A program made the position numbers and the translations under genes. From assembly GCA_916700875.1 (NCBI GenBank), contig CAKAKS010000004.1:17099444-17163443 (forward strand): a stretch of 64,000 bases of DNA, read 5' to 3'. The stretch is from Sebastes aleutianus. Lineage: Eukaryota; Chordata; Actinopteri; Perciformes; Sebastidae. Of this stretch, positions 12,225-24,200 are shown in pieces. How positions within the stretch are numbered: the stretch's first letter is position 1; each line of letters begins with the position of its first letter. The notes beneath the pieces are model-generated. The model was not told the origin of the DNA. It saw nothing but the letters and a program-made list of their open reading frames with translations, and made no database searches.

Positions 12225-15200
12225 CTGCAGGGAGACGGAGAGGCAGTTAAATAAACAATAAAAAACATATTGATCATAAACGTAGTCAATAATATTATTA
12301 TAGTTGTAGGTGCACAACATTCATTTCAAATATATAAAAGCATTTATTGGGTCATAAGCTTGTTTCTTACTGCCTTCATCAGGTGAATATGTAATGAGGT
12401 CGGGATATGTGGCTCTTGCAAACCTTGTCTGATTAAAATCAAACAATCACAGAGCAATATTTATATTAGGGCTGTTGAAACTAATGCGATAATGCGTTAG
12501 GGCCACTAATTTCTTTAACGCATTAACGCAACTTGTGGTTTTTAGGCTCAGTTCTAAAGCTAGAGTGAAGATACTGGCATCATATGAAACTAGAAAAACC
12601 TAAAGAATCTACTGGTGCCAACATGTCATACTAGCTTGTCAGGAAGGAGGTTAAATAATGCTCCAAACGTACGCTAAATTTTGACGAGGAAAAACTGATG
12701 TCCATTTTCAAAAGGGGTCTCTTGACCTCTGACCTCAAGATATGTGAATGAAAATGGGTTCTATGGGTACCCAGAGTCTCCCATTTTAGTTTTGGTCAAG
12801 TCATAGTCAAGTCATCACACTGACAAACTGACAGCTGTTGTTGCCTGTTGGGCTTGAGTTTGCCATGTTATGATTTGAGTATATTTCTTATGCTAAATGC
12901 AGTACCTGTGAGGGTTTCTGGACAATATTCGTCATTGTTTTGTGTTGTTAATTGATTTCCAATAATAAATATATACACACATTTGCATTAAGCAAGCATA
13001 TTTGCCCACTCCCATGTTGATAAGAGTATTAAATACTTGACAATTCTTCCTTTAAGGTACATTTTGAACAGATAAAAAATGTGCGATTAATTGCAATTCA
13101 ATATTTTAAATCAATTGACAGCTCTAATTTATATATATGTTGCATATAGCTTAGGAGTTCCAACCAGCTTGCAGTTCACATTTAATATGGCTTCTCAGAT
13201 TTCTCTTTTCTTTAACTGTTATTAAAATATGAAACACAGCTGATTTTAAAAAGGGTAGTTGGACAGTAGGACAGTGCTGCGGTACTGGACGACCATACAC
13301 ACATCTCTATACACAACAAACAATGATATCCGTCTGACAATAAATACTAATAATTAATAATGTTGTGATGTTATTACTTATTTCATTGGCTATTTGGGGA
13401 TTTATACATTATTATTACGTACTTATATAAAAAAAAAAAAAAGAAAGAAAAGAAAAAATTAAACTGAAACATTTGAATAGTGATTTGGAGGTCGAACACC
13501 ATGGCAACGGTCGAAGCTTCAAAGTAATCAGGTCAGCCTTTTAAGTGATTCAAACCGACTGTTTGACTGCAAATCATGAAGAAAAACTATTTTTCAAAGG
13601 TTGGTGAAAGTTATTAGAACAGAAAGAAATCAATCTAACCAGAAGCTGACAGGGCAGAGGTACCTTATTTGACATCCCACGGGCACTAACAGGAAATTCC
13701 TTCTCAAAGCACACGGCCAAACAACTCATCTACGCTTTCATTTGACAGAAACGAACCACTTTCCAGATTTATTGAGCAAATAAAAAAAATCTTTCTCCAG
13801 CTCATTTCACATTGCTTTTTTCCTCTTTAGAGGATTGTGCTGGGAAAGGAGGGAGCCAAGAAAATAACCTGGAATGATGAGAGAGCTATCGGTTTGTGCA
13901 TTAAAAAGCAGATCAATAACATTGTTGGAGGGAGGGAGGACCCGGAGGATGCAAACACAATCAGTGTGTATCAGTGTTGTAATGCACTTCTTCTCCTCTG
14001 GCTCATCAGAACAACTCAATCAAACATCCAGCGCTGCCCTGTTAGCAAGGGGGGGCCCCCCTGAGGAGGTGGGGCACATCAACCTCAATCAGCGGGGGTG
14101 ATGCAGATGGATCTGTGTGTATGCACGCCGCACGCACGCATATAAAGACGTACGCGCGCAAGCAAGCAAGGTGAGGTGAAAGCAATTAATGTTTCAGAGC
14201 TGGGCTCATGCATCACACCACAGCACTGATTGACAGATGGCATCAGGAGAGTGTCCCGTTCTTGTTCGCTTGCACTGACTGACACACACACACACGAGTC
14301 AGACAGACAGAACGGCTGAAAAGAACAAGCAGGGAGGAGGAGGAGGTTCATACTCAAGGACAAAGATGAGCACAGCAAAAAAAAAAAAAGTACTTTGAGA
14401 GTAAAAGGCTAAAAGAAGGTCTATCTACTTGCACTCCGATCCCCTCTCTGTTCTGCTCCGCTCTTACAGCCGGCCTCAGCGAAACAAAGCTAGGACATTT
14501 CCAAAGCAAACAGAATCATTTCCAATTCAAATGAGCGGGAGAGCGGGCGGACGAGGCGGGCCGCCTAGCCCTCCTGCACCTTCCATGTTAAGGAGCTCAG
14601 GTCAGACTTGTATACATTCACCTCACTCCTCCGCCTTTCCCAGGGCTGCACCGAGAAGGGACGCTGGGCCTGAAATGCTTGTTAGCGTGGCCTTACTAGT
14701 GGCATTCAAGAGTACGAGCCGGTTTTAACAATGCATGCCTGTGTTAGAGTGCATTATTGAATGTGAGAGAATGAGAGTGCGTGTGTGTGTGTGAGTGTTT
14801 CAAGTGCTGTTGTGTGTGTTTGTGTTGAGCCATCGAGCGATGGCGTCGGGGAAGAGAAGAGAATGAGTGAAGTGTGTGTTACATTATACAGCATGTGTTT
14901 CCAAAAAACCACTGGAGGTGAAACCATCCTCAAACACTATAAACTCAATGATGGGGAATGGCTTCTTTCGCACCGCTGGACTGTGCAAACACACAACCTG
15001 AACACGGCATGCGTTTTATCTCGGACCGAAAAAACCTCCGCCCGCATCAATGTGGCTGCCACCTAACGAGAGGGGCGGAACAGCGCGTGACTTTTCGGCG
15101 CGTTTGATCTGCAAATCAATTGGCCTCAGTTTAGACTGATGAGATTCGACACCGCGCACTTTTAACTCGCTTTCAATCTCGGGGCTCTAATTGCGGGGAT

Positions 15201-18200
15201 TGGATTTTCTTGCTCGCGCGGCCTTTGGGGAGGGTTACCCGCGCCTATTTCCTGCCGCTGTCCACGACACATGGCCGTGACCTCGTAATACTTATTACCG
15301 CCGTCGTCGTCCTCCTCTTCTTCTTCGTGCCACTTGGCACACACATAAACAGATCAGAAGCACGTAAACATTCTTGAGGCTTAAACTCTGAATGGCCGGG
15401 GTAAGCAGCTTGAGTCGTCAAGCTCTAAATGTGTCAGCCAGACAAAAGAGAGTCTCAACCTGGATTGTGCTTCGGGACTCGCAGAGGGCTACTGTGACGG
15501 GGTGGGAAATTGCAGCTACTGGCAATAAGGTGAATATACACACCAACAGAAACGCACTGGAAATCAAACTGGAGGGGGAAAACTACAGGGCATACTGGAG
15601 TAACTTGACATGTTACACATCTATATGCGGTTTCCTGGTACCAGATCTTGTAATTTGGCAAAGCGGCACTTAATCTCAGGATAAATTCATCACACTTCCC
15701 CTCTAACTAAAAAAAAAATACACACACCCAGACAATACTTCATATCTGTCACAGGGCACAATGGAGGAACCTCAACACCTAGCGACACAACAGTTTATCA
15801 CTTTAATAGGATTTCTGCAGGAAGGGATAAATCTAAGAGCCTGACCGGGTGGTCGTCCCTCTCTTTGAAGTAGCCCCAGGAAGGAAGGACTGAGGGGTAG
15901 CAAACTGCCACGCTGAGCGTGTGATGTATAGCTCTCTCTGTCCTTGTTATGAGGTTTATTCTGAGAGGCAAAAAAAAAAAAAAAAAAAAAAACTAGGGCA
16001 GCGGAGATGGCTTGTTATCTGAACTATCTTCGCTTTGATGGGGACGAGCGTGTCGGAGGCACAAGGGGTGCTGGAGGAGTGTATTCTTAGAAGAGAGGAC
16101 GCTTCGAGCGCGTGCAAATTTGCCCACGGCCATCTGTCCCTCGAGACCTTTCCTCGAACCTTCGTCACTGCCTCATGAGCTACAGTTGGTGGGTGATGGT
16201 TTTGACGTGAAGCGCGGTGTTTTCTAGGAGAGTTCAAGCTGTGAGCGGTGCTTGAATCACACTTTGGCTTTCTGAGGAACTCCGTGATAAACAGTTTTTA
16301 GAGGAGGAACAACCGCTGCGTGAGTAGATGTGTTATGAATAAAATTAATGGTTAATTATCACTAACAGTTTTAGAAAAGCAGAGTAAGCTTAGTAAATTG
16401 AGGGTGACGTCGTCTTAAGTGTTAATGTAAATACTGAAAAAATAAGCAGCATTTATCTACTTATGTAGATCCAGAGGGGGTAATGATTAAAGGTGTAACA
16501 CTCATGGAATTGTCATAGCAACTGGGGGAATAAGCTGCGCTGGGCATCACTCTCACATATGGACGTGCACCCACACATACATACATACATGCATGTTCAG
16601 GTAATGACACTCACTCTGCTTGATCAGCCGTTTGTCCGCCACGAGAACGTTCTCGGCGTCAACAACGATGACCTTTCCGTCGCGCGGGCCCACCGCGAAG
16701 TTATCGAAGCTGACGTCGAGCAGGTAGAGGGCGAAGTCAAAGTCGTTGTTGGTGAGCTGCTCGGCGATGTCCATGAGCTGGCGCGCCAAGTCCACCCTCT
16801 TCTCCCAGGGCGCGTTGTAGAAGCTCCACAGCTCCTCGCCCACGTAGTTGACAGCCACCATGCGCCCACACGCTCCCAGGTACTTGGCGAACGGCCACCC
16901 TTCGTCTGACGGAAAGCTCTGGGAGGGAGAAACAGATGAGAACAGAATGATTTAATAAAAAAAAAGAAAAAAGGATAAAAGACGTCAGGCTGTGTAATAC
17001 AGCACAAAGAAAGACAGAAATACCCCATTGGCTTTTAAAAGCAAAAGGCTAACACGTAAATTGCGAGAACCTTCACACTGTCAGAAAATATTTGTTTAAC
17101 TTGCACAGTTTCTAAATAAAAAGACAAAGGAAAAAAAAAAAAAAAAACATGAAACACAAAGTTGTTGTGCTGCCTTGGGTAATTTTTTGATACACAATAG
17201 TTGAAAATCTGCCAAAGGATCACGTGAAACGCAGCCAGCGCGGCGTATAACGGATTAAATTTAATAAAAGAAAAGAGCCGGTTTGTGTTAAAGCCCCACA
17301 GCTATGAGCTGATGTACGCCGCAGTGCTTCCAGAGAACTGATAGGAGGTGATTTGTGGTAGCAGCAGTTAGCAGGAAAGCCTTATGTGTTGTGATGCAGC
17401 AGCGGGGCGATTTAAACTGCTGCAAGATGTTGGCTAACCGAGTAAATGCAGTTTTGGGCATGCTGACAAGAAATCGCTGTGTATTACAAGGTTAAAACTG
17501 ATTAATAATAACAAGGTAATACCGCTAGCAGGAAGTGGTATCACTGCTGCTGCTGCTGCACAAAACCCCTAATCTCCCTCAGATTTACTCGACTTCATTG
17601 AGGTCAAACAAAAACAGACACACGTGTACCATTATCTGCAATCACTCAAAGTCGAGAGGTAACGTCTGCACAAGCGAACACACGACTTAAATGAGTTGGG
17701 CGTGAAGCAGCTGCGTTTGGCGAACGTGCCAGGCTGCTAAGGGACTGGATTCTGCTTCCATCTCTCTTTATGAGCTCAGGTGTCTCACACTTTCCATAAT
17801 ACATCACTTTCTTTTTCTCCTGGTCCATTTTATTGCCACACACAGGTGAAAAAAAAATCCCTTTTTTTTTTTTGCAGCGCACATGAGTTTCACTACAACT
17901 GATAAGCTCCCATCTTTTACAATAAAGCCCTCTGCCATAGGCCTCTATCTTTTACAATAAACAGCCAGCCATATGCTAGCTTAATGACAGCCCACGATTC
18001 CTATGTAACAAATCTCTCCGAGGCTGCTGTTCCTGGCAGGCAGCCGCCGACACAGACGGAGAATCAGGAGCGCTCACGTTTCACAGGAGCCTCAGTAAGC
18101 CCTCCCTTTTCTGAAACCCAACAGCACGGGAGATATGGCGGGGAACACGCCGTGTCACTGCAGGTAAGGTGTGAACTACTATGACTGTTGCGTCTCACTT

Positions 18201-21200
18201 TACACTCGTGGTAATTCAATACTTCACCAGCTTTCAATTTATGTCGAGGTGGGGGGGAGGGAGGGGGGATTTTTAAATATGCATGGCTGCCCTAACTCCC
18301 TTTAAATTTTAATGAAATACAAATTATTTAAAAACATACATTTTAACCCCCCCCCCCCCGGCCGGCCACGCAGCTGCTGTATCTCAGACAACAGCTGGAC
18401 CCCTGCCACATAGAGACGGTGGCACCGACGGGATGAATGTGACAAAGAAACCGTGGCTCGTTGCACGAGCAGCGATTTGAAGGTTCACTTGTGCAGCGTC
18501 GGCCAGCATTGAGACATTTTTTTGTCGCAGACTCTCCTCAAACTATGCTGCTCTTAAGCTCCTTTATTACATCCCTTGACAAGGCTATAATTCACTAAGT
18601 GAATTGAAGGCCAAAGCGACAGTACCCACCTGTGCTATAGTATAACAAACTGAATGCAGCTCTGAGTGAAGGCTAAGGATGGTCCTTGAATGGATAAACA
18701 GCTTTGGAATTATCCTAAAAAAGGGACTGTATGTCAGTTTTTACCTGTATAAACGTTTTTTAATCGTTTATTTTCAATGTGTGAACAGGTTGTAACCTTA
18801 CCTAAACATAATAAGACCTTCCGCGACTTTCTGGGTTTCCTCTATCAGCCTCACTGTTTTGACCGATGCTCGCTTGCGTCTACGTAGTGCGAGCACAATC
18901 GCGAGCAACAGTATGCTGACTGTCGTTGACTTAACGTCCACAGGTGTCACTGTTAACAAGCAATTTCTGATTCCTACATAGAGCCCCTTTAAAAAGGATG
19001 AAAAGGGAAGATGTTGATGCAACAATGACTCACAACTTTTTACAATCTACACCAAAACGCTCTGTGGTAAATCTATACCATAGGCGTATCTCATGTTCCC
19101 ATCAGTCCTAAGAAAGATCCACCACCAAGAGGGGAGGACAATGATAAGTTGCACACAATGCAGTCCTGGTCGAGCCCATTTCTCTGAGGTGACCCAATCA
19201 ATTGTGGGCCAGACGAAAGTCTGTCGAGGAAGCAGTACTGTCTTCCTGCAGCCAGCAGTCTGTCGGTCCGTGCCTGTCATCTTTAGACTTGGCAATGACT
19301 CACACCAACTTCCCCAAAAACTCTTCGCTTAATAGCCTACCTCATTTTCTGATATAGCAAACTTGACAGGAAGGGGAATCTGAGGAAGTAGACATGTCTC
19401 ACAAAAAGTGAGAAAATCCAGCAAATACTGGAAACAAAGCATACTGGTGGGCTGACAGCACTACCAAATATTGAGTACTGGCTGGAAATGAGACAATCCC
19501 AGACTACTGAGATGCTGCTCGCCAATGGGCATTCCCACATAAGAGATTTTAGGATTAGAGACTTAACTGGCTAAATATCTAAAATGGCTTTCTAATTTTT
19601 CTGAAGTTGGTATAGAACGATTAGGTTGAAGCTGGATCAGTTGGTGGTACATCCCTATTAGTCTCGCTTCCCTTTGACCCAGATTCAAACCTCAGATCGC
19701 TTTATGTTGCTGCAAATCTAAGCGGCTCTTGGGTCTTGTTGACAAAACTTAGCCTGTCCAATGCTACGGCTAAACCTGCTTTGTAAAAACACCATCCCTC
19801 CCTCTCTCACCCCTGCAGGGCGGATGGATAAATGTGGTGGTGGCGGCGGCGGTGGTGGTGGTGGTGGTGCGGAGAGACAAGAGAGCAAAGAGAAAGAGAG
19901 AGAATACGATGGAGACAGCAAACAACAGGAGAGACAAACAGAGTGTCTTTCACTTCTCCGCTCCAGTGGACAGGAGGAATAAACCAGCAAAGACCTGCCT
20001 GCTAAACACATCTCTCTCTTTGTTGTCAAGTTGCAGCCTGAATGGGAGCGGAAAAGTAGAGCGACGGCAGATGGGGGGGTTGGCTGATGGGAGGGAGGAG
20101 AAGGATGAATGCCCCACGGCTACTTTCAGACACTGTCAACGGCTGTTACGAGAACGCCTTCATGTCTGTCCAGCCCTCGTCCGCGGGCCTTAACATAGAT
20201 GTCGCTCATTCTCTGACAGGGCTCATTGCGCTGCGTCAATTACCGGGGGTCTTGACAACCCGCACCCGGTTTTATGAGCTTCCCGAGTTTCATATGCAAT
20301 AAGTCTAAAAAGTACTCAACGGTGTAGGCAGGCACGTGGAAGTGGGCACCTGAGCTTTGGATTCAAAACTCCTATTGCAGAGCTTGATAAATACTCCACG
20401 TGTCCTACCAATCATTCTCCCTTAGCGCTCTTTAAACGGTTACTCTGCAGAAGTCATTAACGTCTGCAATGAGGCGTTGAGGGGGGGTGGAGGGGGGAAA
20501 TAAATTGGAAAGCCCTGCCTAATGCTACACCCACTGCACTCCTCTCAAAGCAGGATTGGGAGATGTGCTTGTATGTGTGTGGGGACTGCATAGGTAGTGG
20601 ATTTTTACCAGTCGTCTCTCAATGATGTTGAAAAATGCTGAGGGCTGCACAACTGGCAATGTCACATCTCAGCGACTTTTACCGCTTAAAAAAAAAAGGT
20701 CTTATCACTTCTTGTTCCTGTCATTGGATAAAAAAGGCTTTATCTCCTGCTTAGCAAAACCTTTAACTCATAGAACCTGGTGCCAAATGCTCCTCTTATT
20801 TCTTCTTTTTGCTCGAATTTCTCGCAGTGTTACAGAAATAATGAGCCTGGCTCTGGAGACCATGAAAGCGAGGGTGGAAAACAGACCAAAACAGAATCAT
20901 CTCATTACCAGACGACCTCCCGGTGACTTCTGGGCCCAAAGTCTGACTAATCTAATCTTAGAGGTTGTGCCAGTGCACAACAGTAGCGCGGACCGGAGGG
21001 GCGGTTGTGCTTTCCACTCCCCTCCCTGTAATACAACAGACACACTGGCATCCTCTTGGGGGGGAGCTTGGAGTGGGCTGAAATGAAACAGGGCCACAGA
21101 CAAATGGGCAGCCTCTGGAGAAGAGGATGAAACGAATGGAGCGAGAGGCGCAGGAACACACACCTGCGTCCTGACATCTGCTGACAAAGGCATGCCCTTC

Positions 21201-24200
21201 TACTGGGCCACTCGGGGGAGGGCGTGGGCGTGTGTGTGTGTGTGTGTGAGAGAGTTCGAAAGACCCTCTTTGTGCGCGTGTGTGTGTGTCTATGTGTAAC
21301 TGTATCAGAGTGCGTGTGAATGAGAACATGCAACGTGACCAGGGCTGATAACAACCTCTATTCAGGGGCCGAGTAAACATGAGCGGCTCCCGAGATATTG
21401 GCTTGGCTGGTCTGCAAAGAACGCTGGTCCATCAAACACACATAAGCACACACGCATGCATATACGATGGACACACAGAGCGCTGTTTAGAAATGCAAGA
21501 TTTAAAGGAAAGCAGTTGCCTTCATCTTGCGAACCACAACTACTTAGAGAAAAAAGGAAATTAGTAGTTTGCCACGGAGGTGTTTCATGTGTGCAGCTTG
21601 TTAAAGCCCTGAGCAGGGTGTGGTGGAAATTCTCAACATTTTCTATCCTCAACAAAATCCCACCCGCTTCATTGCAAACAAGTTGGGACAGGACTCGCAG
21701 AGAGTCCAGGGATCAAACGGTAGAGTTGAGGAAGCGTGGCGGGCAGACGCATTCAGTGAGACACAACAACAGCGAAAAAGAGAAACAACCCTGATGTTGC
21801 AAAATGAACATTATTCAGCCGGTTTATCAAAGGGGGGCTTAGCGTTAAGAAGGAGTCACATCTGCTCTGCGAAGGCAAAGGGGGCTGCCAAGCTGGACTT
21901 GAAACGCTGCTTTTCCTTTTCTGTGCAGCAGCTCTCCTGTTGACCTTGTGTCTGGAGGATGTGTGGCAAACCCCGTCTGGCATTTTGCTGGCCATTTAAG
22001 TTTAAAAATCCAGTTGGTTAGTTCGCAGCGAGAGCTCGGGCCCCACAGGGGAGCGGGTGCAAACTCCTCATCCCGGCAGCACACATGGCACTATTTCTTT
22101 CTTCTCTTTTGCTCTCATCTCCTGCTGCTGCTTCTCCTGCTAACCCCGCTTTTTCCCCCCTCTCTCTCTCTTTGTTTCACCCCCAAAAAAACCTGCAGTA
22201 CGGGGCAATGATGCTGTCTGTTCCAGACATGGAAGCCAGGAAATGCCTAGTCAGAGCACCGAGCGGAGGAGAGTGTCTGTCTGTAGAGGAGAAAGAAGAG
22301 CAGGGAGAGATAGAGACTGTGTATGTATCTGAATTTAGAATAGGCCCTGCCTCTTTCTTTACCAGACATGCGGTTCAAAGAGTGCAAAGTCACAGTCTGT
22401 GGAGCTGGCAGCAGTCTTGGGAAACAGGAAAACCGCTGAATGAAGAAGACTGAAACTCAAAAGTACTGGTGGGTGTGTAGGTGCAGGAGCTTAAGATGAG
22501 AAATCAAAACCAAGAGGTCATGTAGATAGACCGCGTACAGTCGGCTTGTGCAGCACGAAAGGAGCGTGCACATGATTCAGTGTGCTCTGCCTTGCAGTGA
22601 TAGAAATGGGTTAGCCAGGTCTTTAGTTCTGCAGGCCTCTGCTCTACGGAGAGAGAATGAGAGCAGGAAGAGGAATGAGAGCACAGGACCCGTGCGGCCC
22701 GGGGGTTGCTGGTACACACTCCGCCGCTAGCTGCTAGCCGAAACCCTTCGCCGACCCTGAACCCGAGCCGCTGCGCACAGAGCCACCTCATAAATCCCCA
22801 CCACTGGAAGACGAGGAATGTATTAAGTCATCGGCAGCGGTGTTGACTCAGTCTAGGTGGTATTGCCGCCCACATGGCTGGGGAGGCACCCAAGTGAAGC
22901 TTGGCTTCAGACCTGACGGCTGTGGGTTTGAGGCCTACATCAAGGGTTGTGTATTTCAGGGCAGGAGCCAATTATGTAGGGGGCATCCGGGGGGCGACCC
23001 TGCACTCTAACCTCTCTGCAGAACAGGGAAAACTAGGGCTGCTAGATTATGGCAATAATCATAATCACAATTATTTTGGTCAATATTGAGATCTCGATTA
23101 TTTAACACGATTACTCATTGACTTTAGAAACATCATCAGTTAGAAAGAACATTTTGTAGCCTACATTTTAAACTTGAACACATCTAAACACAACAAAACG
23201 GCGATATTCATCTGAGAATAACTAATAATAATGAATGTTGAATATGAATAATTAATAATTATGGGATTATTCCTTATTTCATGGGCTAATAAATAATGAA
23301 TAACGAAGCATTCGAATAGTGATTTGAAGGTTGAATACCATGGAAACGGGTAAGCTTCGAAGCATTCGGGTCAGCCTTACGCTCTAGTAAACAATTTAAT
23401 CATAAACGGATTGTTGTATAGATATTAATGGTGATGACGCAGCAAACAAAAGCGTGGTAGGGTAAACGAGACGGGGGTCCGTGTTTCAAGACGGGTCGGT
23501 TGGGTTCACCGACATCGCAGCACTGCCCCGGTTGACAATCGCAACCCTCCATGCTGAGAAGAGGGGGCACAGCGAGCACTAAGCGGCGAGGTCCGGGCGA
23601 GGGGTGCTGTAGAGCGCCACCGTCACCCCGGGCCTTTCCAAGTCAACCTAGAGCCGGTGGTGGTGCACCGCCATGGAGGAAATACGCCCGGCGAGGGCCA
23701 GCCAGCGCCAGGGAGAGGTCCCACCAGGGGATCCTCCCACACCAAGTGGGTTTGGATTTATAACCCAAGACAAAACGAGAGCGTCATTGCGTAACGGAAT
23801 GCAGAACAATAACCTTGTATGTCCATTATCTTGTTTTCATTATCGCTGGAAGCTGGAAATTCAATTAATTGCACAGCCCTAGGGCAAACTGAGAGAAGTT
23901 CCCTCCCGACAAGGAGCAATTAAGTATCTCAGATGCTAGAAAAGGATTTCAACTAACTATAGTGAAGTACCAGTTTAAATAAAGTTGTTTTTACAAATTA
24001 CAAGGGTGAAAACGCTCAAGACTTGAAGATGCTCCAGTACGTCCCTGACCTCTCATATTTCCTCTGATAGGAAACTAGGTGCATGATGCTTTAATGCAGT
24101 GGACAATTTTATTACTGCAGACGAGCTGATGCGCTAAAAAGCATATTCTTGCTCCAGCATTAAGCCCCGGGCTCTCCAGGGGACACCGCAGAGTAAAGAA

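Noticed and set aside
16559..16909. 116-codon plus-strand open frame
   Set aside because: It is the antisense shadow of dipk2a exon 2, which has family motifs and consistent splice sites on the minus strand.
20622..21086. 154-codon open frame in dipk2a intron 1
   Set aside because: No recognisable domain, no splice or promoter context, mixed low-complexity composition; chance frame is more likely.
23476..23740. Functional 28S rRNA gene
   Set aside because: Only a few hundred bases around D2, heavily substituted and enclosed by hAT ends.
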